NCBI RefSeq assembly: GCF_002835735.1 | Contig: NZ_PISD01000069.1 | Location: 1-34,865 of the forward strand | Direction of reading: 5' to 3' | DNA from: Cytobacillus horneckiae | Lineage (GTDB): Bacteria > Bacillota > Bacilli > Bacillales > Cytobacillaceae | DNA: 34,865 nucleotides | Part shown: positions 15,480-23,909 of the stretch, one piece after another | Layout of the letters: every line of letters starts with the position of its first letter | Numbering within the stretch: the stretch's first letter is position 1 | Notes under the pieces: model-generated | Seen by the model: only the letters and a program-made list of their open reading frames with translations | The model's database searches: none | What the model was told of the DNA's origin: nothing | Position numbers and translations under genes: made by a program

Positions 15480-16601
15480 TTAGGAATCTTTTCCGAGAGA
15501 AAGCTCACCTTTTTGCTCTTTACTTTCCAACTTTTGAGTATACGGCAGCTCTGAGTCTACATATACTCTTGTACTCTCCAAGGCAATAATGACACCTTCT
15601 TGTTCCAGAATATCGATAATCGTAAAGTTGATTTCTTCTTTAATTTTTAAAAATTCTCCCCAAACGGTTGTATTTGTAAAGAAGTATAAAAAGATATCAT
15701 AAGAATTATCTTTAATTTCATCAAATGTGACAAAGATTGTGTCTGGATGTACTTCCGGATTATTTTTTAGTGATTCATGAATGCGCTGAACGATTGTCTG
15801 TACTTTCTTTTTAGGCGTTTCATGTGAGATAGACAAATTAAAGCTGATTTGACGTTTGCCCATTCTGCTCCAGTTGGTAATTGGTTCATTCGCGATTGTG
15901 CCGTTCGGTAATGTTACAATCGCATCAGCAAACGTACGCACCTTTGTACTGCGGAAAGTAATATCCTCAACGGTTCCTTCCACACTTGGCGTCTTTACCC
16001 AGTCGCCAATCGTGAACGGTTTTTCCGTGATGATAACAAATCCGCCAAACAAGTGACCGATCGCATCCTTCGCTGCAAAGGCAATTGCCGCTCCGCCAAT
16101 CCCTAGACCTGCAACTAATCCGCTAATATGGTAGCCAAATTCTTCTAGAATAACACTCGCACTGATCACCACGATGACAATGCGTAGCGTTTTTGATAGG
16201 AAAGGAATTAAAATATCATCCAATTCCAAACGATATTTATCTCTAAGCTTAACGAACACGACCGAGGACGCTGAGGCAAAATTGTACAAACCCCAAGTCA
16301 TTAAAACAATCATTGATGAACGGACCATACGCAAAAACAATGCATTATCCTGTGCAAACAACGGGAAGTATTTAGCAGCTACGTAAACACCGATAATGAT
16401 AAACAGCCATTTAACTGGCTTCTCGAACGACAAGAAAAAGTGAGATATAAACTCAGAATGCGTTTTTCTGCTTATCCTTAATAAAAGTTGAAAAACGTAC
16501 TTTGCAAAAATCCCTCTAAAAATTAAAAACAATACTACAATGCCTATAGAAATCCCTAGATTAATATAAAATTCAGTAGTTAGAAACGATTGCCAATCCA
16601 T
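15480..16601 (-). CDS. MscS-family mechanosensitive channel (YhdY-like)
   Basis: This 373-residue membrane protein has about five transmembrane segments. The Gly/Ala-rich pore helix GLVAGLGIGGAAIAFAAKDAIGHLFGG (161-187) is followed by the beta domain with FTIGDWV (196-202), VEDITFRSTKVRTFADAIVTLPNG (211-234) and NWSR. Members open under membrane tension to release solutes in hypo-osmotic shock. AAGGAGG lies before the ATG. The longer N-terminal helical region is that of the B. subtilis YhdY group rather than the minimal E. coli MscS. Single gene with its own terminator. Confidence 0.92.
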   Translation of the reverse strand: MDWQSFLTTEFYINLGISIGIVVLFLIFRGIFAKYVFQLLLRISRKTHSEFISHFFLSFEKPVKWLFIIIGVYVAAKYFPLFAQDNALFLRMVRSSMIVLMTWGLYNFASASSVVFVKLRDKYRLELDDILIPFLSKTLRIVIVVISASVILEEFGYHISGLVAGLGIGGAAIAFAAKDAIGHLFGGFVIITEKPFTIGDWVKTPSVEGTVEDITFRSTKVRTFADAIVTLPNGTIANEPITNWSRMGKRQISFNLSISHETPKKKVQTIVQRIHESLKNNPEVHPDTIFVTFDEIKDNSYDIFLYFFTNTTVWGEFLKIKEEINFTIIDILEQEGVIIALESTRVYVDSELPYTQKLESKEQKGELSLGKDS

Positions 16602-16698
16602 CGCTTTTTAGACCTCCTTACAAACTAATGTATATCATACCATAACAGGTGATGGAGGACTTAGTAAAATGATATAGTGAATGTTACCATTTTTAATG

Positions 16699-16728
16699 CA
16701 AAAACAAAAAGCATGCAACAGCATGCTT
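16699..16728 (-). terminator. Terminator of the nine-gene carboxylase/ABC operon
   Basis: On the minus strand, stem AAGCATGC / GCATGCTT with a four-base loop, followed by TTTGTTTTTGC. It lies 38 bp past the last gene. Confidence 0.8.
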
Positions 16729-16766
16729 CAAAGAAAAATCTCTCATCCATCTCGTTTTTTATATCT

Positions 16767-18503
16767 TCATACATTCATTTTATTTTTCTCTAGATCCCGC
16801 AATAATTCCTCTCTTAATTTATATTTTTCCACTTTATTTGTTGGCGTACGAGGCAGATCTAATTTAAAGCGTATATACTTTGGCCACATAAACTTTGGCA
16901 TTTGCCCTTTTGACCATTCTAAAAGCTCGTCCTCGCTTAATTGTGCATTTATCTTTTTAACAACGCATACCGCGACATCATCTTCATCTCCTTCAGATGC
17001 TGGAACAGGAAAAGCAGCACATAAATCCACACTTGGGTGGCTTGTTATAATATCCTCTAACTGGTATGAAGATATTTTCTCGCCTCTGGACCTTATCACT
17101 CCTCCCAAGCGGTCGACAAAGTAATAGTAGCCATCTTTGCCAAGGTAACCCGCATCACCTGTATGAAACCATAGATTTTTAAATGCCTTTGCTGTCGATT
17201 GCGGTTTGTTGTAATATTCCGCAAGGATTAAATGAGGTACTTTCGGGCGAAATGCTATTTGTCCAACCTTCCCTACCTCCACTTCCTTATCATTTTCATC
17301 TAATACAACCACATCAAAATATAGTGTCGGTTTCCCCATAAACCCTTTATCCAATGGTTCTTTTCCATCAATTAATGGGATATTGAATGTTTCACAGCGT
17401 TTAATCATTTCTGTTCTTTTCATTCCCTTATGAAGATGCTTAGGTGTGCCTTCTCCTTCTCGTTGTTCAAGAATCATTCCTGCCAATGGATTTCCTGATT
17501 CTGTTTGCCCAAACCCGGCAGATACGATTTCTATCCCAAACCTTTTGGCTACTTCATGATGATATTTAGGCAGCGGCTGCATATGAACCTTGTTTAATGT
17601 ATTCATCTGATCAACTTCAGACGGGGCCGCACTCATGAGCCATGGAATCATCACATCCAATAAAATCGCCATACTAGCGCCAGATAGTTTAATGCGCTCC
17701 CAAAATTGGCTAGGGCTGAATTTATCCCATATTGCCACAGTACAGCCAGCATAGGCAGCTTTTGCAATATTGGCAAATGCTCCGCCAACATGATATAACG
17801 GCAAATCATTATAGACGACATCTTCCTGGGTCATAAACAGCCGCATTCTTAACGTATAGCCATTAATCCAACGATGGCTTTGGACAACCCCTTTTGCAGG
17901 TCCAGTTGTGCCTGAAGTATAAATAATATTTGCTGTATCCCAATAGTTAATCTCTATATTCAGATTCACTGTATCCCCTTGTAAACACCGTTCCAAAGAG
18001 CATTCTTGAAATTTAGGATCGAGCGGCAATTCTGCTACCTCTGGAATAAAATCGTGATCTCCTTCCAACGGGTTATGGACGACAGCAGTCATTTCATCTA
18101 TTTCCAATGCAACTTCATTTAAAATAGGAACCATTGATCGTTCTGTAATGAGCAACTTAGCTTCCGTATCGTTCAGCTGATAACTCAAAAGCTTTCCCCG
18201 ATAATTAAAGTTAATTGGACTAAATATCGCTCCACATTTCCAGATTCCAAACATAACAATCGTGGTTATATAAGGATTTCGCAAAAATACTGATATTCTA
18301 TCTCCTTTTTTTATTCCTTTTTTCAAAAGGGAATGGCCGATACTGTTCGCTAGTTGATTGAACTGTTGATACGTTAGCTTTTTTCCCGACTCTCCATAAA
18401 GCAGGAATAATTGATCTGGCGTGGACTGTGCCCAATATTCCACACATTTAGTAACGACTTCTTCCCTTATATCCATCTCCCTTAACAAAATTTCAGCGTC
18501 CAT
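16767..18503 (-). CDS. Acyl-CoA synthetase (AMP-binding), second ligase of the operon
   Basis: This 578-residue member of the adenylate-forming superfamily resembles CaiC/FadD-type ligases. Motifs are the P-loop YTSGTTGPAKG (195-205), GQTESGNP (332-339), WFHTGDAGYL (445-454), the hinge DRLGGVIRSRGEKISSYQLE (464-483), and catalytic Lys558 in PTNKVEKYKLR. It should activate a carboxylic acid with ATP and CoA. About 45 charged residues lie between GQTESGNPLAG and the next conserved block GFMGKP (about 343-387), longer than I expect for the family. It is the last gene of the operon, 22 bp behind the carboxyltransferase, with GGGAGGAA before the ATG. It probably acts on a different intermediate from the first ligase. 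Confidence 0.9.
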   Translation of the reverse strand: MDAEILLREMDIREEVVTKCVEYWAQSTPDQLFLLYGESGKKLTYQQFNQLANSIGHSLLKKGIKKGDRISVFLRNPYITTIVMFGIWKCGAIFSPINFNYRGKLLSYQLNDTEAKLLITERSMVPILNEVALEIDEMTAVVHNPLEGDHDFIPEVAELPLDPKFQECSLERCLQGDTVNLNIEINYWDTANIIYTSGTTGPAKGVVQSHRWINGYTLRMRLFMTQEDVVYNDLPLYHVGGAFANIAKAAYAGCTVAIWDKFSPSQFWERIKLSGASMAILLDVMIPWLMSAAPSEVDQMNTLNKVHMQPLPKYHHEVAKRFGIEIVSAGFGQTESGNPLAGMILEQREGEGTPKHLHKGMKRTEMIKRCETFNIPLIDGKEPLDKGFMGKPTLYFDVVVLDENDKEVEVGKVGQIAFRPKVPHLILAEYYNKPQSTAKAFKNLWFHTGDAGYLGKDGYYYFVDRLGGVIRSRGEKISSYQLEDIITSHPSVDLCAAFPVPASEGDEDDVAVCVVKKINAQLSEDELLEWSKGQMPKFMWPKYIRFKLDLPRTPTNKVEKYKLREELLRDLEKNKMNV

Positions 18504-18525
18504 TCACATTTCCTCCCTTCGAAAA

Positions 18526-20082
18526 TTATGGTCTCATCCCGTGCCTTGAAATCCCTAATTGCTGCGGTAAGAGCTCATATGCATCTTGCACCCACTCACA
18601 TAAAAGCGGACGTGTATCTCTAGGGTCAATAATCTCTTCCACCCCAAATGCCTCAGCTGTTCTAAAAGGGGAGCGAATAGATTCCATTTGTTCCAATAAC
18701 TGATTAAGTAATGCTTCCGGATCATCACTTGCTTCCAGTTCTCTTCGGTATGCAACATGCACCCCGCCCTCAACTGGCAGTGAGCCCCAATCCCCTGAGG
18801 GCCATGCATACCTTTGGTTCAGTCCATGGCCATTACTCATGCCTGCACCGCCAACGCCAAATACCCTTCTTAAAATAATTTCTATCATCGGCACTTTCGC
18901 TTGATAAACTGCCGAGATTGCCCGGACGCCTTTTCTTATCGTGCCCTTCTTCTCTGACGGAACACCAATGACCATTCCTGGCTGATCAACTAGATTAACG
19001 ATCGGCAAATGGAAATTTTGGCAAAGGTCTACAAATCTTTCTAATTTTTCTGAACTCTCCGAGGTTAACCCTCCTCCATTTATGTAGGTGTCAGAAGCTA
19101 ATACACCTACGGGATAGCCATTTAAGCGGGCAAAGGACGTGATAGTTCCCCCTCCATAATATCGTCCCATTTCAAAGATAGAGTCTTGATCAAACAAGAG
19201 CGGGAGCAATTCACGAATCTTATAAGGTGCCCGCCGATTTCTAGGTATAAAAGAAATTAACCTCTCTTCTCTACGGTTGGGTTCATCAGTGGAGGCAATT
19301 ACAGGCGGCATTTTCCATACATTAGAAGGTAAATATGAAAGGAACCTTCTAATCTGCTCAAATGCTTCTTCCTCGGATTTCACCACATTATCCACAGCAC
19401 CGCTTGACTGATGAATATCAACGCCTCCAAGATCCTCTTTTGTTAAATCCTGGCCCATTCCATATTTCACCACTGGGGGACCAGCAACAAATAACTGTGA
19501 AGTTTTCTCAACCATAATTGAAAAGTGGGATGCAGCTACCCTTGCTGCGCCTAGCCCTGCAACAGAGCCTAAACAAGCAGATACTACCGGCACTCTTTCC
19601 ATATTCGAAACGACTAAGTCCCATGCCGGGTTTACCGGGATATATGTATATCCACTTGTATCTAAAGTTTTTACACTGCCACCGCCGCCAGTTCCATCGA
19701 CAAGCCGAATAATTGGAATTTGTAAATCGTGTGCCAGCCTTTCAGCATAAATTTGTTTTCCATGTATCGCTCCATCAGCTGCACCGCCCCGAACGGTAAA
19801 ATCGTCACCTGAAACGACTACTTTTCTACCGAGCACTTTCCCAGTTCCAAATACTGAATTGGCCGGTGTGAAATCGATTAAATTTCCATTATCATCATAT
19901 TCTGCTTTACCAGCAATCGCTCCGGTCTCATGGAAAGATTGATCATCCAATAATTCATCAATGCGCTCCCTGACAGTCAGCTTTCCAAAGGACTTGTGCT
20001 TCTGAACATTCTCTTCTCCACCCATCCTTTTAGCCAATTCTTCTCTATAACGCAACTCCTTTACTTCCTTTTCCCAACTCAC
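18526..20082 (-). CDS. Biotin-dependent acyl-CoA carboxyltransferase (PccB/MmdA/YngE superfamily)
   Basis: This 518-residue protein has the two crotonase-like halves of carboxyltransferase beta subunits: N-terminal half with KLTVRERIDELLD and GGAADGAIHGKQIYAERLA, C-terminal half with NGYPVGVLASD, the acyl-CoA oxyanion loops around VDQPGMVIG and GVGGAGMSNG. Where propionyl- or methylcrotonyl-CoA enzymes read about AWP-AE-AVMG, this one reads AWPSGDWGSLPVEGGV (426-441), marking a different substrate subfamily. It moves carboxylate between carboxybiotin on the BCCP and an acyl-CoA. The BCCP is encoded at the head of the operon, but no biotin carboxylase subunit is. GTG start nine bases after GGAGG. 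A decarboxylase role (MmdA-like) is less likely, as no membrane MmdB is present. Confidence 0.9.
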   Translation of the reverse strand: MSWEKEVKELRYREELAKRMGGEENVQKHKSFGKLTVRERIDELLDDQSFHETGAIAGKAEYDDNGNLIDFTPANSVFGTGKVLGRKVVVSGDDFTVRGGAADGAIHGKQIYAERLAHDLQIPIIRLVDGTGGGGSVKTLDTSGYTYIPVNPAWDLVVSNMERVPVVSACLGSVAGLGAARVAASHFSIMVEKTSQLFVAGPPVVKYGMGQDLTKEDLGGVDIHQSSGAVDNVVKSEEEAFEQIRRFLSYLPSNVWKMPPVIASTDEPNRREERLISFIPRNRRAPYKIRELLPLLFDQDSIFEMGRYYGGGTITSFARLNGYPVGVLASDTYINGGGLTSESSEKLERFVDLCQNFHLPIVNLVDQPGMVIGVPSEKKGTIRKGVRAISAVYQAKVPMIEIILRRVFGVGGAGMSNGHGLNQRYAWPSGDWGSLPVEGGVHVAYRRELEASDDPEALLNQLLEQMESIRSPFRTAEAFGVEEIIDPRDTRPLLCEWVQDAYELLPQQLGISRHGMRP

Positions 20083-20115
20083 CGCTAATCTCCTCCTTAT
20101 GATTATCTCGATTTT

Positions 20116-21081
20116 CTATCCTGGATAGAAACAAGCTACCCATCTCCCTGGCCTGACTTCCTCCACAGCCGGTTCATTTTCCCTGCACCTTTGATCTGCC
20201 AATGGACATCTTGAACTGAACCGACAGCCTTTTGGAGGATTTTCTGGGCTCGGTAAATCACCGCTAAGGATGATACGCTCTCTATCTCTCATTGTTGGAT
20301 CAGGTTCTGGAACAGCGGAAATCAGGGCAGAAGTATAAGGATGTAACGGATCTTCAAATATATCTTCTTTATTTGAAATTTCCATTACTTTCCCTAAATA
20401 CATTACTACGATTCTGTCGCTAATGTGCTTAACTGCTTGAAGGCCATGTGCAATGAAAATATAGGATAGATTTGCCTCCATTTGAACATCTTTTAAAAGG
20501 TTTAATATTTGCGCCTGTATTGATACATCAAGAGCCGATACAGGTTCATCACATACGATCAGCTTTGGGTTTAATGCAAGTGCCCGTGCAATACCGATTC
20601 GCTGACGCTGGCCACCGGAAAACTCCTCTGGATAACGGGTTCCATGTGCAGCAGTTAACCCTACTCTTTCAAGCAGTTCCTCTACTTTTTTTCTTCTGTC
20701 TGTGCTGGAACCTATTTTATGAAGCAACAGGGGTTCACCAATTATACTTGCCACATTCATCCGTGGATTTAATGAAGAATATGGATCTTGAAAAACCATT
20801 TGTATTTCTTTACCAAGTTCGCGACTATATTTTTTCTCTGTCAGCGGTCTGCCATTAAAGTAAACCTCTCCCTCTGTAGGTTGAAGCAGCCCGACAACCA
20901 TCCGACCTAAAGTTGATTTCCCGCACCCGGACTCTCCAACTAAACCGAGTGTTTCACCTCTATTAATCTCTAAGCTAATGCCGTCAACAGCTTTTAACCA
21001 TTTATTCTTTTTCCCAAATAAACCACTGCCAACGGGATAATGCTTTTTTACATTTTTTAATTGCACCAATGTATTAGACAA
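20116..21081 (-). CDS. Dipeptide/oligopeptide-type ABC importer, ATPase F
   Basis: This 321-residue OppF/DppF-type ATPase has Walker A GESGCGKST, signature FSGGQRQRIGIARALA, Walker B LIVCDEP and a C-terminal oligopeptide-transporter extension with a cysteine cluster (GCRFSSRC, then a Cys eight residues on, then Cys near the end). That cluster binds an Fe-S centre in studied homologues. The start is TTG at 21081, seven bases after AAGGTG, and overlaps the end of the preceding ATPase gene by eight bases, so the two are translationally coupled. One odd point: the His-loop reads IFIAHGLQ instead of the usual I-THDL. With ATPase D it powers import of the solute bound by the operon's lipoprotein. 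Confidence 0.92.
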   Translation of the reverse strand: MSNTLVQLKNVKKHYPVGSGLFGKKNKWLKAVDGISLEINRGETLGLVGESGCGKSTLGRMVVGLLQPTEGEVYFNGRPLTEKKYSRELGKEIQMVFQDPYSSLNPRMNVASIIGEPLLLHKIGSSTDRRKKVEELLERVGLTAAHGTRYPEEFSGGQRQRIGIARALALNPKLIVCDEPVSALDVSIQAQILNLLKDVQMEANLSYIFIAHGLQAVKHISDRIVVMYLGKVMEISNKEDIFEDPLHPYTSALISAVPEPDPTMRDRERIILSGDLPSPENPPKGCRFSSRCPLADQRCRENEPAVEEVRPGRWVACFYPG

Positions 21082-22075
21082 ATTGATTCACCTTCTTTTC
21101 TAGCGGATGCCAACAAGCAAACCTTTGATTTTGGGCAGAATCCGTTATTGGTGGAGCGGCAGCGCTGCACTTTTCCGATGAATAGCTGCAACGAGAATAA
21201 AAGTTACAGCCTTCGGGAAGGTTCAGCGGATTTGGGACAACCCCCGGTATTGCCTTTAACCGGTCTTCACCAGCTCCTTTTAGTTTTGGTACACTGTTCA
21301 AAAGCCCCTGTGTGTACGGATGCCTCGGAGATTTAAAAATGGTGAAAACATCCCCCTCTTCAACGATTTCTCCACTATACATGACAAGGACTCGATCAGC
21401 CATTTCCGCTACTACGCCTAAATCATGTGTGATTAATAATATAGAAATGCCTGTATCCTTCTGTAATTCTCTTAATACGTTTAAAATTTGCGCCTGGATC
21501 GTTACATCTAAAGCTGTTGTAGGTTCATCCGCTATTAACAGTGTAGGATTGCAGGCTAAAGCCATTGCAATCATGACTCTTTGCCTCATTCCCCCAGAAA
21601 GTTGATGAGGGTAATCCTGCAGCCTTTTTTCAGGTGCCGGAATTCCAACCATCCTTAATAGCTGAACTACTCTTTCCTTTGCACTGAAAAAAGATTTTCC
21701 TTGATGCAATTGAATAGGCTCCGCAATCTGTCTGCCAATTGGCTGTAAAGGATTTAACGAAGAAAGGGGATCCTGAAATATCATGGAAATCTCATTTCCT
21801 CTAATCTTTTTTAATTTTTTCTTTTTCATAGTTAGTAAGTCTTGGCCCTTATATGAAATCAAGCTATTTTTTTCATATTTAATTGTCGGAGCATTTAATC
21901 CCATGATTGATAATGCTGTTACACTTTTACCGCTTCCAGACTCCCCAACTAACGCAACAATTTCACCTTTATTGATAGAAAAATTGATATTATTTACAGC
22001 CTTGACCTTTCCCTGATAAGTAGGAAAGGATGCACGAAGGCTGAGAACGTTCAATATTTCGTCAGCTTGACTCAT
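21074..22075 (-). CDS. Dipeptide/oligopeptide-type ABC importer, ATPase D
   Basis: This 333-residue OppD/DppD-type ATPase has Walker A GESGSGKSV, signature LSGGMRQRVMIAMALA, Walker B LLIADEPTTALD, His-loop LLITHDLG and the C-terminal cysteine motif GCNFYSRCSYSSEKC. ATG 22075 is chosen because AGGAGG lies eight bases upstream; ATG 22084 is only three bases away from it. It lies between permease C and ATPase F with almost no spacing, as in classical dpp/opp operons. Confidence 0.93.
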   Translation of the reverse strand: MSQADEILNVLSLRASFPTYQGKVKAVNNINFSINKGEIVALVGESGSGKSVTALSIMGLNAPTIKYEKNSLISYKGQDLLTMKKKKLKKIRGNEISMIFQDPLSSLNPLQPIGRQIAEPIQLHQGKSFFSAKERVVQLLRMVGIPAPEKRLQDYPHQLSGGMRQRVMIAMALACNPTLLIADEPTTALDVTIQAQILNVLRELQKDTGISILLITHDLGVVAEMADRVLVMYSGEIVEEGDVFTIFKSPRHPYTQGLLNSVPKLKGAGEDRLKAIPGVVPNPLNLPEGCNFYSRCSYSSEKCSAAAPPITDSAQNQRFACWHPLEKKVNQFV

Positions 22076-22087
22076 AACATACACCTC

Positions 22088-22927
22088 CTATGTCCGCTTC
22101 ATTCTTGGATCAATAGCGATTCGTAAACCGTCACCTAAAAAATTCCCTGCCAAGACGGAAAGTAATATAGCTATTCCCGGAAATAACATCATTAATGGAT
22201 TGACAAAAATCATGCTGTAAGCTTGATGAAGCATACCTCCCCAGCTGATTTGCGGAGATTGTGCACCCATGCCAAGAAAACTTAATGATGCTTCAACTAA
22301 TATCGCCAAACTAAAACTGAAGGAAGCCTGAACAATTATGGGTGAAGCAATATTAGGAAAAATATGACGAACCATGATCCAAAATGGTCCTGACCCGGAA
22401 ATTTTAGCTGCCTCTACATATGGTTCTCTCCTCACCTGCAGCGTTTGCCCTCTTGCTAATCTAGCAAATTGCGGGGTGAAAATAATACCTATGGCAATCA
22501 TCGCATTCCATAAACTGACTCCAAGTGCTCCTGTAATGGCCAATGCTAATAGGATTGCAGGAAAAGATAAAATCGCATCAACAACGCGCATGAATATATC
22601 ATCAACTATTCCGCCCATGTATCCGGAAATAACGCCCAATGGCACTCCTACAAGAAGCGGAATCATTATCCCTATTAGTCCAGCCTGAATCGCTGCCTGC
22701 CCTCCTAAAAGAATGCGAGTAAAAATATCCCTTCCCAGTTCATCTGTACCAAACCAATGATGGCTGTTTGGAGCAGCCATTATATTATTTAAGTCCTGGG
22801 CTTCCGGGTCAAAAGGAACTATAAAAGGAGCAATAATCGATAGCAGGATGAGAAGAAGTAAATAAATCAAACTAAGGAAAGCCAATCTTTCGTAATAAAG
22901 TCGCCGCATCATCACCTTAAATCTCAA
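22088..22927 (-). CDS. ABC importer permease C (DppC/OppC type)
   Basis: This 279-residue integral membrane permease starts with one TM, then the periplasmic-side HHWFGTDELGRDIFTRILLGGQ motif typical of DppC. About five further TMs follow, with the EAA loop EAAKISGSGPFWIMVRHIFPN that contacts an ATPase. The most likely start is TTG 22927, nine bases after AGGAGG. The GTG at 22945 precedes that site, and overlaps the dppB stop, so it is less suitable. It forms the channel with permease B. Confidence 0.9.
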   Translation of the reverse strand: MRFKVMMRRLYYERLAFLSLIYLLLLILLSIIAPFIVPFDPEAQDLNNIMAAPNSHHWFGTDELGRDIFTRILLGGQAAIQAGLIGIMIPLLVGVPLGVISGYMGGIVDDIFMRVVDAILSFPAILLALAITGALGVSLWNAMIAIGIIFTPQFARLARGQTLQVRREPYVEAAKISGSGPFWIMVRHIFPNIASPIIVQASFSFSLAILVEASLSFLGMGAQSPQISWGGMLHQAYSMIFVNPLMMLFPGIAILLSVLAGNFLGDGLRIAIDPRMKRT

Positions 22928-22941
22928 CTTCGTCTCCCTCC

Positions 22942-23889
22942 TCACTCAAATTCAATTCTTGGATCAAGCACACCGTAAATAACATCCGTAATAAAATTGA
23001 TAATAAGAATCATTAAGACCATAATTAATACGACACCTTGCAGCATGGGAAAATCTCTTTGTAAAATAGAGTGCACTGCTAGTTGACCCATACCTGGGAT
23101 AGCAAACACACTTTCAATTACAACAGTAGCACCAAGCATATTTCCAAATAATAACCCAGCCGTTGTTACGACCGGCAGTAAAGCATTTCTCAATCCATGC
23201 TTCCAAATGACCTGCCATAGCAAGAGCCCTTTTGAGTAAGCCGTTCGAATATAGTCAGATTCAAGTACTTCTATTAAAGAAGAACGCAATTGGCGCGTAA
23301 TTTGAGCAGCCCCAAAAGAACCTAGACAAAAGGAAGGAAGTAAAACACTTTTCATAAAATCGACCGGATGATCGGAAATACTTGTAAAACCAGTCGCAGG
23401 AAGCCAGCCAAGATGAACACTAAATAAAACGACTAGAATCATAGCGAGCCAAAAATTCGGGATCGCTGTTCCTAATACTCCAAAAAACCTTGCAATATAA
23501 TCCATCCAGCTATTAGGCTTAATAACCGAAGTGATAGCAAATAGAAGTCCGAACGCAAAGGAGAATATCATCGCCATTGCTACAACTTGAAAAGTTACAC
23601 CGAGTCTTGTAAATACTGCATCGCTTACATATTCGCCTGTAAATAATGATCTGCCAAGATCGCCTTGGATAGCATTCGTAAGCCAATGCCAATACTGCAT
23701 AATAATAGGCTGATCGAGTCCGAGCTGCGCCCTCAATGCAGCTAGCTTCTCGGCGGTTGCGTTATCACCCAAAAGAGCAAGTGCCGGATCGCCAGGGATA
23801 AGGAGTATGAGTGAAAATACAATTAGTGTCGTAATAAGCAGCATGGGAATGACATAGAATATTCGTCTAAGCAAAAATCGGAAAAACAT
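22942..23889 (-). CDS. ABC importer permease B (DppB/OppB type)
   Basis: This 315-residue permease has six TMs, the N-terminal RRIFYVIPMLLITTLIVF helix, the LIPGDPALALLG segment after it, and the EAA loop YSKGLLLWQVIWKHGLRNALLP, ending DVIYGVLDPRIEFE. ATG 23889 follows GGGAG by about eight bases; the upstream TTG 23895 is less likely. It is 20 bp downstream of the lipoprotein gene. Confidence 0.92.
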   Translation of the reverse strand: MFFRFLLRRIFYVIPMLLITTLIVFSLILLIPGDPALALLGDNATAEKLAALRAQLGLDQPIIMQYWHWLTNAIQGDLGRSLFTGEYVSDAVFTRLGVTFQVVAMAMIFSFAFGLLFAITSVIKPNSWMDYIARFFGVLGTAIPNFWLAMILVVLFSVHLGWLPATGFTSISDHPVDFMKSVLLPSFCLGSFGAAQITRQLRSSLIEVLESDYIRTAYSKGLLLWQVIWKHGLRNALLPVVTTAGLLFGNMLGATVVIESVFAIPGMGQLAVHSILQRDFPMLQGVVLIMVLMILIINFITDVIYGVLDPRIEFE

Positions 23890-23909
23890 AACCAACTCTC
23901 CCTTCTGAG

